A stretch of DNA of 64,000 nt from Paenibacillus sp. V4I7 (GCF_030817275.1 NZ_JAUSZD010000002.1:3100001-3164000), one strand, 5' to 3'; counted from the stretch's first letter, positions 8,903 through 17,698 are shown. The notes: generated by a model not told the origin, from the sequence alone. Numbers and translations are program-made.

Positions 8903-8911
8903 TGGTAAAGT
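8903..8911 (+). promoter_or_regulatory. Extended -10-like element facing an antisense gene
   Basis: TGGTAAAGT just after the R box, as in other units, but the next gene (DUF3231) lies on the minus strand. The promoter would read antisense into it. Confidence 0.35.
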
Positions 8912-8960
8912 AAGGAAAAAAAGATGGTTGGATTTGTCCATTGATGCTACTTTTAGCTAG

Positions 8961-9968
8961 TTAGACGCCGGCAAGTTTCTTCCGGTCAGGTGTAACCGGA
9001 GGCTCTTCTAGCCATTCCCTTTCAATCAGCAAATCAGTTACATCTTTACCGAAACTCATTACTTCAGCCATAAGCTTGGAATACTCACCAGCCAAATCAA
9101 GTCGTGTCGTCACGGATAGCGCATTTCCAAGATAGGTGAGAGCTGAAGAATTAAGTAAGTTAAGTAGATTTAGGATCAATTTATCTGAAAAAGGGGATAC
9201 CGTTGATGTGGTGACTTCTGTATTGACCATGATTGTCCCGAGCAAATCATCTTGAACCAACTTATCATTGATGAATTTGATTTGATTCATAGACAGTTGT
9301 TTTCCCCTTGCCAGTAAACGCTTAATATGTTCGTCCTTAACTACCTGCATAAATGCTGTAAGAAGGATTAGTCCGAAATAATTCCGCTCTATGTTGAAGA
9401 ACATTTCGGATACTTCCATTACATTCAGCGTTCTCTGCGGCCCAAACCATTTAGACAAAAAGTTTTCTTTCTTTTTAACAAAGGTAGCATGCTCCGGATA
9501 AGGAATCATTGGAGGTCGATCGTAGATCCCCTTGGTTAACATAAGTGTGACGGATTTGTTGTACAAATCAGTTGTGGACTGCAAACACTGAGTAAAATAG
9601 TTTCTTACATCCTCTCGAGCTGTGTTAGATAAAAACAAGGCATACTTGGTCAGACCAATTCGGCTCATGGCATACACATAACTCAGAGGGAATGTATCGA
9701 AAAATAGCGGGGGTACTGTAACATTGACATCTGCATCAGTAAACCCAATGGGGATAGGGAATTTTTCTTTTTCAAAAAGATGCTGAATGGTTTCTATGTG
9801 TGATTGCGCTAAGGTCAACGATAATTCAACAAGTGGCTTTACTTCGTCGTCTTCAGTTATTTTCAATAAATACTTGGAGATACATATCGCTAAACTGTCA
9901 CTAATATAAGATGACCACAATGCGGATAGTTCCGTTGAAGACAATCCAACAACATGAGAACCGACCAT
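8961..9968 (-). CDS. DUF3231 family protein
   Basis: 335 residues matching the DUF3231 family of sporeformers. It has two similar helical halves, each with a motif around 'LYxxxY/LxDSLA' (SSYISDSLAICISKYLLKIT) and an inner region PLFFDTFPLSYVYAMSRIGL. Members are ferritin-like in predicted fold, and their role is not established. The start at 9968 is chosen because AAGGGG lies about 9 bases upstream; the longer start at 9998 has no ribosome site. It is one of only three minus-strand genes in the array, inverted relative to its neighbours. Confidence 0.82.
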   Translation of the reverse strand: MVGSHVVGLSSTELSALWSSYISDSLAICISKYLLKITEDDEVKPLVELSLTLAQSHIETIQHLFEKEKFPIPIGFTDADVNVTVPPLFFDTFPLSYVYAMSRIGLTKYALFLSNTAREDVRNYFTQCLQSTTDLYNKSVTLMLTKGIYDRPPMIPYPEHATFVKKKENFLSKWFGPQRTLNVMEVSEMFFNIERNYFGLILLTAFMQVVKDEHIKRLLARGKQLSMNQIKFINDKLVQDDLLGTIMVNTEVTTSTVSPFSDKLILNLLNLLNSSALTYLGNALSVTTRLDLAGEYSKLMAEVMSFGKDVTDLLIEREWLEEPPVTPDRKKLAGV

Positions 9969-10107
9969 TGATAACAACCCCTTAATTGTCAAAATCAAAT
10001 AGTATTGTTATTATACCCACCCCATGTCCAAGTTATTTATTCCTTCTGGACAATAGGCTAAAAGATTTCGGTTAATATTTACATTAAAGTGGTTTAATAA
10101 ACTTATT

Positions 10108-10200
10108 ACGCTCTGACGGAGAACGATAGCTGAATCAAGATACGACTGCAGCCGACCAGAACGATCGGCTGCTTTTTAATTAAAGTAATGGCAGTTATGT
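10108..10200 (+). repeat. Array repeat, complete
   Basis: L box CTGACGGAGAACGATAGCTG at 10113-10132. Hairpin GCAGCCGA...TCGGCTGC plus TTTTT at 10148-10176. R box remnant AAAGTAATGGCAG at 10182-10194. Confidence 0.85.
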
Positions 10201-10242
10201 TTAAAGGAGGCAATTATTTATATCAGATTGGAAATCTAGTTA

Positions 10243-10251
10243 TGGTAAAAT
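10243..10251 (+). promoter_or_regulatory. Extended -10 promoter element of the GrpB unit
   Basis: TGGTAAAAT, 42 bases upstream of the ATG at 10293. Confidence 0.5.
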
Positions 10252-10292
10252 TAGGATAAATAAAAACAATAAATTGAAGGGGATTAGATTAA

Positions 10293-10838
10293 ATGGAAGA
10301 TCAATGGAGGATATCCAAACACGATAGTGGTTGGAAGGTTCTGTTCAATGATATTGCTTTAAAATTGAGAAATTCATTAGGAGATTTGGCCATTCGTATT
10401 GATCATGTTGGTTCTACATCGATCGTAGGTCTGGATGCAAAACCAATCATTGATATCCAAATATCTGTTCTAAATTACGATGACATTACATCCTATAAGA
10501 CCAAAATTGAGAGCGTTGGTTTTGTATTTCGCGAAGAAAATCCGGACAAAACTAAGAGATATTTTCGAGAATTACCGGGCACTCGAAGAACTCATATTCA
10601 TGTTAGACAAGTCGGTAGTTTTTCTGAGCAAATGACTTTGCTCTTTAGAGATTATTTGCGTGAGCACCCTCAAGATTGCTTAAGGTACGCTGAGGAGAAA
10701 CATCGATTAATGGAACTATTTAAAAATGAACGCCCAAAATATGTTGAAGGGAAAGGTCCGATCGTTTGGGATATCATACAAAAAGCGCATAACTGGTCTC
10801 AAGAAGTGGGTTGGAAGCCAGGCACATCTGATAAATAA
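10293..10838 (+). CDS. GrpB/UPF0157 family nucleotidyltransferase-like protein
   Basis: 181 residues with the GrpB signature DHVGSTSIVGLDAKPIIDIQ (about residues 38-57), which resembles the GS...D.D core of the nucleotidyltransferase fold, then GTRRTHIHVRQVGS and the C-terminal KGPIVWDIIQKAH. The biochemical role of the family is uncertain; some relatives are fused to dephospho-CoA kinase. It starts at ATG 10293 and is a single-gene unit. The next L box, at 10856, is separated from its R box by an insertion-sequence composite. Confidence 0.92.
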   Translation: MEDQWRISKHDSGWKVLFNDIALKLRNSLGDLAIRIDHVGSTSIVGLDAKPIIDIQISVLNYDDITSYKTKIESVGFVFREENPDKTKRYFRELPGTRRTHIHVRQVGSFSEQMTLLFRDYLREHPQDCLRYAEEKHRLMELFKNERPKYVEGKGPIVWDIIQKAHNWSQEVGWKPGTSDK

Positions 10839-10852
10839 GTTAACCTGGTTCA

Positions 10853-10880
10853 TTGAGCTAACGGAAAACTATACTGAAAA
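10853..10880 (+). repeat. Array repeat, left half, split by insertion
   Basis: L box GAGCTAACGGAAAACTATAC at 10855-10874. Weak hairpin material follows to about 10925. The matching right box is at 12708, on the other side of the IS3/IS110 composite. Confidence 0.7.
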
Positions 10881-11024
10881 CCACGGTCACTATGAAGCAT
10901 AGGCGTGCTGTTTGGGGCCGTTTGCATCGCCAATTTTAAGGTTTGGAACACGAGACTGTTGTTATTGGATTTCCCCAGTACGTAGGAGACAATTGTATTA
11001 TCATACAGGTCTAATGGCACTTAA

Positions 11025-11420
11025 TTACGCCTTTTGACCATGTCCATATTTGAATTCCGTGACATCAGTTAACCATTTCTCATTTGGTGTTTCGGCGTGG
11101 AACTTACGGTTTAACAGATTCTCTGCGATGTGCTGAGGAGATGACGGTGCATATTTCTTTCGCTTTCTGCGAATCACCGATTGAATTCCCTTAAGTCCCA
11201 TAAGACGCTGGATGCGTTTATGGTTGATCTGTTGCTGCGTTTGTCGGCGTAAATGAAGGGTTAGTCGACGGTATCCATAGATGCCGCCAACCTTTTCGTG
11301 CAACAAGAGCATCGCTTCTGTGAGTTGTTGGTTTGCCAGTTCACGAGCACTAGGTTTGCGTTGTAGCCATTTGTAATAGCTGGAACGTGGAATCTCTGCA
11401 ATTTCACATAGCACCTTCAC
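11025..11420 (-). pseudogene. IS3-family transposase OrfB, N-terminal fragment
   Basis: 131 residues: the HTH_21 region (CEIAEIPRSSYYKWLQRKPS; GGIYGYRRLTLHLRR; NHKRIQRLMGLKGIQSVIRR), ending just after the first catalytic aspartate region (NEKWLTDVTEFKYG). The remaining DDE core of about 150 residues is missing, so it cannot be an active transposase. Confidence 0.85.
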
Positions 11421-11485
11421 GTTGGATTTGGTTTCCTGCTGAAAGACTTGAATCGTAAGATAGATATTCTCCTGCCGGATTGAAC

Positions 11486-11686
11486 TTAGCGTCGCCTTCT
11501 CTCGAGTTCCTCTAACTTTTTTAAAAATGCAATCTCTGTCCGTAGACGTTCATTTTCAGCCTCCAGCTTCTTCATCGCAAGCTTTTGGCGGTCTGCGTCG
11601 GTTAACTCCTCATCTGCCTTTTTTCGCTCTCGGCCATCCTGTAGGGCATCCTGCCCGCTGTCCTGGTATTTCTTCATCCATTGGTA
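11486..11686 (-). pseudogene. IS3-family OrfA, C-terminal fragment
   Basis: The readable part begins YQWMKKYQDSGQDALQDGRE and ends in a leucine-zipper-like coiled coil (KLEAENERLRTEIAFLKKLE), as in IS150-type OrfA. The N-terminal helix-turn-helix has been replaced by sequence from the neighbouring IS110 element, so the fragment has no start of its own. Confidence 0.75.
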
Positions 11687-11687
11687 A

Positions 11688-12707
11688 CAGGAACGGAAGC
11701 ACCGACAGATCGAACGAGATCTGAACAAGGAATTTCAGGCAGTACCTTTCAATCATCTCGTTCGCTTCATCAATGATTCGGCAGATTCTTTCATACTCTT
11801 CGATGAGTGCCTCAGCTCCCATTTGTCTTCTTCAAGGGCAGTAGTGTCTCCAACGCTATGTCTAGCGAGTGATTGAAGTTCCATCGCCTTGTTCTTACCT
11901 CGTACCCCGCCAGGTCTGGTCATATACTCACCCCAGATCTGTACCATTTGCTCCGGAGTTAGCTGCAATAGGTCAGAAGGGGCTGGGAACCGGTGCAAAG
12001 TGGCCAAGGAACGATCGCTAAAAATATCATCAAATGCGTGTCTGTATTCTGGAAACCGGATATCGAGCCAGCGGTGGATTCTATTCTTAATCCGTCCTGA
12101 TTTAACAACCCAGTGCTCTCTATTTGTAACCATAACCCGTAGGCGGCGGAATGCTTCATCCTTTGGAGCGAATGGCGTGTAGAACCCACGACTCACCGCA
12201 TCGGCGATGACCAGAGCATCTTTTGGGTCGTTCTTGGAAGGTGAGTTATCTCTGTTTTCCTTATTGCGTTTGGTTGTCATTGGATTGACAAGAGCCACAT
12301 CAATTCCTTGACCTACCAACCAGTTGGCAATATTGAACCAGTAGTGACCGGTGCTCTCCATTCCCACAACGAAGTCATTCATGCCGTGCATCTTCTGTAA
12401 TTTCCGAATACTGTGTTCTAAATGCTCAAAACCAGCTAGGTCATTCGAAAATAGAATAGGGCGCTTGGTGAGGACAATACCTCGAAAATTAATGGCTTGT
12501 GCAGCGTGCTTCTCCTTGGCAATGTCGATGCCTATGACTAGAGTAGAAGTGGAAATTCGTTCTACACGTTGATTTTGAGATTTAATTAGACTAGACTTCA
12601 TGATAACGCCTCCTAAGGTGAGTTCTGAGGGCTGCAACCCAGTACATACTCATCCTAGCGAGGCGTCCTTTTTTCTGCAAGTTGAATCTACTAACACCTA
12701 CAGGAAT
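11688..12707 (-). mobile_element. IS110-family element, copy 1 (truncated)
   Basis: From about 11690 to 12707 this closely matches the second copy at 42210-43230, including the non-coding end up to the R box. The transposase 3' part and the other element end are lost at the IS3 junction. The intact end abuts GTTAACGGGCAG (12708-12719), an array R box. Confidence 0.85.
11690..12601 (-). pseudogene. IS110-family transposase, C-terminally truncated
   Basis: Starts at ATG 12601 after TAGGAGGCG. The N-terminal RuvC-like DEDD domain is present: VIGIDIAKEKHAAQA (first Asp), VVGMESTGHYWFN (Glu) and SKNDPKDALVIADAV (the paired Asp). Relative to copy 2, single bases are missing near 11745 and 11804, which shift the frame. 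The C-terminal Tnp domain with the catalytic serine is replaced by IS3 sequence. Not expected to be active. Confidence 0.85.
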
Positions 12708-12730
12708 GTTAACGGGCAGGATAAAGTAAT
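12708..12730 (+). repeat. Array repeat, right box exposed by IS110 insertion
   Basis: GTTAACGGGCAGGATAAAGT directly abuts the IS110 end. It is the right half of the repeat whose left box is at 10853. Confidence 0.85.
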
Positions 12731-12820
12731 GTTTATATCGAAATTTAACGTCACTGATATGTAAATGTGACTTTCTAGTTAGTCTATTGTAGTCATTTTT
12801 CCAAGCAAGGGGTGAGCTAG

Positions 12821-13596
12821 TTGGAAGATCGATTGTTTGTGAAGTTTTATATTTCAGAGGAGGCTATTACTCTCCAAAACATAAAGAACTGGATCGATGA
12901 GTTAGTTTTGTTTACTCCCAATTGAGGACACAGCTAACCGAACGCAAATTCAATCAAAAACAACTATATAGAGAGCTAGAGAAGATAATTTCAAACGAGG
13001 ATATTTTTCAATTAGATTTAAAGGATGAGATTAGTTCATTTACCTTAACAAAAGGCGCTCTTGCGCTTCCATCTATTCTTTGTATATACCAGAAGTCTCT
13101 TATAGATGAGTACACAATGTATGAAATAAAACATAAGTTCTCAAAATTCTTTCAATCGTACAATGGAACTGTTGGTTTTGCCGTTTCAGATGAGGATCAA
13201 AAATGGCAAAACACCACTAATATTGAAAGATACAAAGATGCAAATAAGCCATTGGAAAACTTGGTTCTTAAACTTAAGACAAATGTATTTAAAAAAGAAG
13301 AACTAGTTGTTGATAAAGAATGTTTACCAGGACATAATCATTATGTCAAAAGAGGGCTGTGGTTTGGATCATGTTGGACAATGTGGTTTGGTAATGAGTA
13401 TTTCAATTTCATTTCGAAAGAATCATTACTTGCATTTCGGGATGGGTTTGAAACAAAAGAATTAGAAGATGGTTCCGTTGTTATCACTTTATACGACGAT
13501 ATTTGGGATTTTAATAATCCAGAGAATAGAGATATCCAATGGAGTTTTCGTAAAAAGCTTGGTATAGATGATGTTGCGCATGATCTGCTGACTTGA
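12821..13596 (+). pseudogene. Unrecognised gene with a one-base frameshift
   Basis: A TTG start at 12821 after AAGGGG opens MEDRLFVKFYISEEAITLQN, which stops at TGA 12916-12918 region. The remaining 224 residues continue in the next frame from about 12922 (RTQLTERKFNQKQLYREL). Restoring one G near 12925 would give one protein of about 257 residues. Its C-terminal half is rich in aromatic residues (KRGLWFGSCWTMWFGNEYFN). It reminds one of bacterial immunity proteins, but no family could be named. It follows the exposed R box. Confidence 0.55.
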
Positions 13597-13641
13597 ATTG
13601 AAAAGTAGTTTTGTAAACCGAACAATTAGACAGGTGTAGGG

Positions 13642-13774
13642 TGACAAGAACATATAAGCTTAAAAGTCGCGTAGTTGCGGCTTTTTTTGTTTTAACGATA
13701 TATGTTCTTGTCAAAAGCCAAAGACAAGAACATATATCGTTTGCCGAATGATGACAAGAACTTGTATTGTTAAA
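13642..13774 (+). repeat. TGACAAGAAC element, copy A (recombinase-site-like)
   Basis: Four related half-sites: I TGACAAGAACATATAAGC (plus, 13642); II the same word inverted, ending at 13713; III AGACAAGAACATATATCG (plus, 13722); IV TGACAAGAACTTGTATTG (plus, 13752). Between I and II lies a small hairpin with a T-run (GTCGCG...TGCGGCTTTTTTT). II and III are inverted around an 8 base spacer AAAGCCAA (13714-13721). The same architecture recurs at 35126 and 55999. Confidence 0.75.
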
Positions 13775-13827
13775 CGTAACTGAAAACCGTTCTCAGCAGC
13801 TAGTTAAATTTGATGAATTTATAACAT

Positions 13828-13872
13828 AAGCTAAACAGGGGCAACGATTGAACTAACGGGCAGGATAGTGGA
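13828..13872 (+). repeat. Array repeat, compact form without hairpin
   Basis: A degenerate L box AAGCTAAACAGGGGCAACGA (13828 onward) is followed immediately by R box AACTAACGGGCAGGATAGTG at 13851-13870, with no stem between. Confidence 0.75.
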
Positions 13873-13927
13873 AAAGCGAGAAACTTTTTTAATATTCATA
13901 ACGTCAAAAAATAAAAGGGGGATTTAA

Positions 13928-14302
13928 ATGAGAAAATTGTGCTTACTTTTTGGAATACTGTCCATCACTTTTATAATTGCTTCTTGTAATTCTCGATATA
14001 TAGGAAATCCAACTGCTAAAGATATTTTAACAAATAATAAAGATGCAGATATTTTTATGTTAAATGGCATTATATATAGTAATGCAGAAGATAGTGAGTG
14101 GGTAAATGAACTGGAATTAACATTAGGTGAAGAAGTCGGGGAGATTAAGAAGCAAACTAAAGAAAGTGGTGAATTCGAGAATTATATTGCTACCAAACTA
14201 CCAGTCGGAACTTTAATATATAAACCAGTTGAAAAAGGCGATATCTATATCGCAATTGTTGACAACAAAGAAATACGATATTTAGGTTTGCGTGAAGGAT
14301 AA
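13928..14302 (+). CDS. Predicted small lipoprotein, unknown function
   Basis: 124 residues starting with a type II signal peptide and lipobox IIASC (Cys20). The mature part of about 105 residues (NPTAKDILTNNKDADIFMLN near the start) shows no recognised motif. Start at ATG 13928 after AAAAGGGGG. A single-gene array unit between compact repeat 13828 and full repeat 14314. Confidence 0.75.
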   Translation: MRKLCLLFGILSITFIIASCNSRYIGNPTAKDILTNNKDADIFMLNGIIYSNAEDSEWVNELELTLGEEVGEIKKQTKESGEFENYIATKLPVGTLIYKPVEKGDIYIAIVDNKEIRYLGLREG

Positions 14303-14313
14303 TATATTCTTAT

Positions 14314-14395
14314 TATGCTAACGGGAAACAAGTTAGCATCAAGGCAACCGGTCAGACGACTGGTTGCCTTTTCTCAACTAACGGGCAGCAGATAG
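14314..14395 (+). repeat. Array repeat, complete with alternative stem
   Basis: L box ATGCTAACGGGAAACAAGTT (14316-14335) lies inside a longer palindrome ending GTTAGCAT. Stem AAGGCAACCGGTC/GACTGGTTGCCTT at 14341-14370. R box CAACTAACGGGCAGCAGATA at 14375-14394. The stem sequence differs from other copies but its position is kept. Confidence 0.9.
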
Positions 14396-14405
14396 ATCCA
14401 ATTTA

Positions 14406-14414
14406 TGGTATAAT
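14406..14414 (+). promoter_or_regulatory. Extended -10 promoter, best example
   Basis: TGGTATAAT, an exact extended -10 word, 36 bases upstream of the TTG at 14450 and 12 bases after the R box. Confidence 0.6.
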
Positions 14415-14449
14415 AAATCAAAATTCCCATCAAGGGGAGGTGTTGAACT

Positions 14450-15040
14450 TTGCAAATGTTGAGGAAACGGCGATTTTGGTTATTCATCGCTTTATCAGAA
14501 TTTATTGTATTAATAATTGTGTCGTGGGGGTTGATTGTAACCCGGCAGGAGGTTGTCCGATACGAAGGCAATTACGACGCGATGTTAGGAAATCAAGTAA
14601 CGGTTTTGTTCAAAGCGGCCCACGATAACGTTAAATTGATTGAGCGGTTAGTCGCTGGCGAAACATTGCCTATTGAGGAAATGCGTACACTACGGGAAGG
14701 GACCCTTACTTTTTCGAAATCGTACAGTGATCTACATGGTTTGGTAATCCAACGCTCGGGAAAACCTTCAGAGAAGTTTTCAATGGAACCTGCGGTGATT
14801 GCGTATACGATGACACAATACTTAGATAATAAGGTACTGCTACCCGATACCGATACTTTTCAGATTAAAGGACTAGAAAAACAAATCCAAGTCATGCATG
14901 ACATTCATAAGCAGTGGATAGATGCATTAGGCGGAGGTAAATCCGTTCCTGATCCACAACAATGGAGGGAAATTACGGAAGAGTTATCTATAGGAACAAA
15001 AGATAGGTCATTGGAGCTGGAGTCAATATTCTTTCGATGA
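14450..15040 (+). CDS. Membrane-anchored protein, unknown function
   Basis: 196 residues. One N-terminal transmembrane helix (about residues 9-27, FWLFIALSEFIVLIIVSWGL) anchors a predominantly helical outer domain of about 165 residues. TTG 14450 is used as the start because GGGGAGG lies at 14434-14440 with 9 bases spacing. The membrane-anchored helical layout resembles the protein at 48332, another array gene, but they share no clear sequence. No family recognised. Confidence 0.75.
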   Translation: MQMLRKRRFWLFIALSEFIVLIIVSWGLIVTRQEVVRYEGNYDAMLGNQVTVLFKAAHDNVKLIERLVAGETLPIEEMRTLREGTLTFSKSYSDLHGLVIQRSGKPSEKFSMEPAVIAYTMTQYLDNKVLLPDTDTFQIKGLEKQIQVMHDIHKQWIDALGGGKSVPDPQQWREITEELSIGTKDRSLELESIFFR

Positions 15041-15049
15041 AGACTTATG

Positions 15050-15076
15050 ATTCAACTAACGAGAAACGAGAGTTCA
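15050..15076 (+). repeat. Array repeat, left box only
   Basis: TTCAACTAACGAGAAACGAG at 15051-15070 runs directly into the leader of membrane-gene copy 3, exactly as at 306. The shared junction shows that box, leader and gene were duplicated as one piece. Confidence 0.75.
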
Positions 15077-15144
15077 AGAGTGACATGGAAGCAGATCCTT
15101 ATATAATTGGTAGAAAGAATACTTAGAACGGAGGGATGAAATAA

Positions 15145-15305
15145 GTGGATATTGCCTTAGCTTTATTATCCTTTTTCTTTATGTTGTTTTTCTTAAGTAC
15201 AATTCGAGCAATTCTAAACAAAGATAAGAGTGACATACTCATATTCACGACTTCAGTTTTTTTGCAGCTATTCTCTTCATTAGTGTAGTCGTTTTTGCTC
15301 AGTAA
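15145..15305 (+). pseudogene. Small two-helix membrane protein, copy 3 (frameshifted)
   Basis: Nearly identical in DNA to copy 1 (399-560), with GTG start and GGAGGG. The T-run has seven T, so the frame changes at codon 40 and ends at TAG 15286-15288 after 47 codons. One extra T would restore the ending at TAA 15303-15305. The high identity to copy 1 implies recent duplication. Confidence 0.65.
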
Positions 15306-15307
15306 GT

Positions 15308-15392
15308 GCGAGCGGAGAACGATAACGAAATAATAAAAACTGGCTGCGGGCAATTAGGCAGCCTATTCAAGTAACGGGCAGTTTAGTTATCA
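15308..15392 (+). repeat. Array repeat, complete
   Basis: Reduced L box GCGGAGAACGATAACG at 15312-15327. Hairpin GGCTGCGGG...GGCAGCC at 15342-15363. R box AAGTAACGGGCAGTTTAGTT at 15369-15388. Nearly identical to the repeat at 563. Confidence 0.9.
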
Positions 15393-15396
15393 ATCA

Positions 15397-15405
15397 TGGT
15401 AAAAT
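15397..15405 (+). promoter_or_regulatory. Extended -10 promoter element
   Basis: TGGTAAAAT, directly after the R box; drives the unit with the gene at 15603. Confidence 0.5.
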
Positions 15406-15602
15406 AAGTGTAGTGGTTTATCGAGCTTGGGTGGAGGCTGAAAAGGTGGATAAGAAGTGGCTAGCATATCGAATTTATCCTGAGTAGTAAATCGGAATAT
15501 GGATCTACCACTGCCGCTGAACAGCGGGTGATTTATAAGCATCGGGTGAGGTTTGTATGATTGCCTTAGTTAGCCTACCTTAACAGATGAGAGGGAGTAA
15601 AG

Positions 15603-16829
15603 ATGAAGATCAGCATGGACGAATTAGAGATGAAAGAGTTTTTAACCTTTCGGCTAACGAATGAACAGCGGCCTTATTTCGGCTTAGATCCGGTGCGTGA
15701 CGAGTGGGAAGAGGTTGAAGTTAAATCTGGAACGACCGTTTATTATGATCAAGAGGACGTAATACGAAAAGTGATCAAATTTGATCCGTTTTTTCGGTTT
15801 CACTACACGGAGTTCGATACGGTCATGGCTACGAAGAATCGGACCACCATCTTACCGAAAACAGAAAAAGGCAAGGAAAAGAAAATTACGCCAACTAATA
15901 TCATTGCTCCAACCCCATCTGGATGTACAGTTAGTTTCCGTCTGACAAGTGAAAGGTTAGGCTCTGGCATACATGCGTATAATCCTAGAAATCACATCAA
16001 CCTGCCAATTGATTCGGACGATAACCTTCATACTCTCGACGAGCTTCGGCATTGGATTACACATTATATTGAAACCTGTCCGCCTGATTATTTCAATAAA
16101 GTGGAGAGGATGAGAACAATGCCACATCGAACGATCAAATACAAGCCCGGAGATATCTTTAGATTCGAGATAGATCGCGCGCATTACGGATTCGCTTTAA
16201 TCATAGGTGAGAAAAAGAAATTGTCACCCTTATTACCTGCTGAACACAACTGGAACTCTCTGATGACAGTGCCAATACTCTTTCGATTTTACGAACTAAA
16301 GACGACAGATAAAGATTTACCCTTTGAAGACATATGCTCTTACCCTTTATTGCGTGCAGAATTTATGTCTGATGGGGATATTATTTGGGGAACGCATGAC
16401 ATTGTGGGCCATAAGCAGCTCGAAGAGAAAGATATTGATTTTCCCATGCACCTGAGTTTCTTAAGAAAAAATCATGGTCCCCACGTACTGCGCTTCTCAT
16501 GGGGACTCGGTACAGCAATCGCGGACAAGCCCTTAGATATGGAAGAAATTAAAACAACTTTAGAGGATAGGCCGCAGTGTGATTTCAGCAACCGCGGGGT
16601 AGCATTAAGTCTTCCCATGTATGAGCTGTTAAGGGTGCTTAATTGTGAACCACAATTTGGTGAGTGGAGTGACCTGCTTCACCCGAATAATTTTCAGAAG
16701 AGACAAAAAGTCTATGAATGGTTTGGATTTCCGGAAGAGATGGATCTCGATACTTTTAATCTGCAGCACAATGGCTATACTCGGCAACAATATATTGACT
16801 TAGTATCTTCAAATTACAAGTTGTTTTAG
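15603..16829 (+). CDS. Large unit protein with an Imm26-like domain
   Basis: 408 residues. The segment around residues 180-205 (KYKPGDIFRFEIDRAHYGFA) matches the start of immunity protein 26-type domains, which protect against polymorphic toxins. The N-terminal 170 residues and C-terminal 120 residues are unrecognised. The start ATG 15603 follows GAGAGGGAG. It is the largest gene of this array section and is somewhat GC-richer than its neighbours. No toxin gene is nearby, so if it is an immunity protein it is an orphan. Confidence 0.6.
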   Translation: MKISMDELEMKEFLTFRLTNEQRPYFGLDPVRDEWEEVEVKSGTTVYYDQEDVIRKVIKFDPFFRFHYTEFDTVMATKNRTTILPKTEKGKEKKITPTNIIAPTPSGCTVSFRLTSERLGSGIHAYNPRNHINLPIDSDDNLHTLDELRHWITHYIETCPPDYFNKVERMRTMPHRTIKYKPGDIFRFEIDRAHYGFALIIGEKKKLSPLLPAEHNWNSLMTVPILFRFYELKTTDKDLPFEDICSYPLLRAEFMSDGDIIWGTHDIVGHKQLEEKDIDFPMHLSFLRKNHGPHVLRFSWGLGTAIADKPLDMEEIKTTLEDRPQCDFSNRGVALSLPMYELLRVLNCEPQFGEWSDLLHPNNFQKRQKVYEWFGFPEEMDLDTFNLQHNGYTRQQYIDLVSSNYKLF

Positions 16830-16875
16830 AGAGAGGCTTCCTGTAATCCGTGGAGCTAATCTTGATTGCAACGTT

Positions 16876-16962
16876 GATTAAGCTAACTGGTAACGATAGT
16901 GAAATTAGGCAGACTGTCGCGGCAGTCTGCTTTGTTCGTTGAACAAACGGGCAGTTTAGCGT
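16876..16962 (+). repeat. Array repeat, complete
   Basis: L box TAAGCTAACTGGTAACGATA at 16879-16898. Stem GGCAGACTGTCGCGGCAGTCTGC region at 16908-16930. R box GAACAAACGGGCAGTTTAGC at 16941-16960. Confidence 0.9.
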
Positions 16963-17118
16963 GGTGGAACGCTTATTGATGTTGTTATGTAGTTAGAGGT
17001 GGGGGAGTGGTTTTCATCAAAATGAAGTTGTTTGAATGATGAAAGGGTCATAGCACTTCAACCGCTCGACTATGAGTGAAATTTGAAGCGATACGATAAA
17101 GACGTTTGTTCCAGTATA

Positions 17119-17127
17119 TGGTATTAT
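17119..17127 (+). promoter_or_regulatory. Extended -10 promoter element
   Basis: TGGTATTAT, 47 bases before the TTG start at 17174. Confidence 0.45.
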
Positions 17128-17173
17128 TGCTTTAATGAAAGAATGATTTTATGTAGTTTGGGAGAGTCGAACT

Positions 17174-17620
17174 TTGAAGCACAAAAAGATACTGATACTT
17201 TTAGTGGCAATTGCGATTACTTGGTTTGGTTATGTTGGATACAAATATTATGTTAATCATACTGTCGTTAGAGCCATTTCACCATATCTGCCTAATGCAA
17301 AAGTCAATATTGTGAGAACTGAAATCAGAAATATAACATTCACAGACGAAACTTCACAACCGGAAATGGATAATTTAAGTAATAGTGAGGGTTCAAGAAC
17401 AGTATTTATCAATAATTTAAAAACAGGAGATAGGGCAAAGTTGTATTACTTTCGTGTTTTAAATTCTTATAACTACAAGGGAATAGACCTTTCAGAAAAA
17501 TGGTGTGATGGTTTGCTTTGTTTCCGTTTTTTTATGGGCTATGCCTATATTGATACAACGACAGGTAGATTGCTAAGATTGGACATTTCAAAAGTATCAC
17601 CATTGGTCATTGAGCTCTAA
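17174..17620 (+). CDS. Membrane-anchored hypothetical protein ending in the L box
   Basis: 148 residues with an N-terminal hydrophobic anchor (residues 5-22, ILILLVAIAITWFGYVGY) and an outer domain containing a possible Cys pair (SEKWCDGLLCFRFF). Unrecognised family. TTG start at 17174 after GGGAGAG. The stop codon TAA (17618-17620) lies inside the left box of the following repeat (CTCTAACGGTGAAC), so the repeat supplies the gene end. Confidence 0.7.
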   Translation: MKHKKILILLVAIAITWFGYVGYKYYVNHTVVRAISPYLPNAKVNIVRTEIRNITFTDETSQPEMDNLSNSEGSRTVFINNLKTGDRAKLYYFRVLNSYNYKGIDLSEKWCDGLLCFRFFMGYAYIDTTTGRLLRLDISKVSPLVIEL

Positions 17621-17698
17621 CGGTGAACAATAGTTGAATGACGAAGCTGCCGGCACGATCGGTAGCTTCGTTACGTTAACGGGCAGGATAACGTGGTA
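17615..17698 (+). repeat. Array repeat, complete, overlapping genes on both sides
   Basis: L box CTCTAACGGTGAACAATAGT at 17615-17634. Stem ACGAAGCTGCCGG...CGGTAGCTTCGT at 17641-17671. R box TACGTTAACGGGCAGGATAA at 17672-17691. It contains the stop of the gene before, and the possible start of the gene after lies at its edge. Confidence 0.93.

Larger units (their letters stand above)
10925..11688 (-). mobile_element. IS3-family (IS150-like) remnant, truncated at both ends
   Basis: Contains parts of orfA and orfB on the minus strand, with an A6G slippery stretch near 11517-11524 of the kind used for -1 frameshifting in IS3 elements. The orfB product stops before most of the DDE domain. OrfA loses its N-terminus at the junction with the IS110 copy near 11688. 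No terminal inverted repeats could be assigned, so both ends are approximate. Confidence 0.75.
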
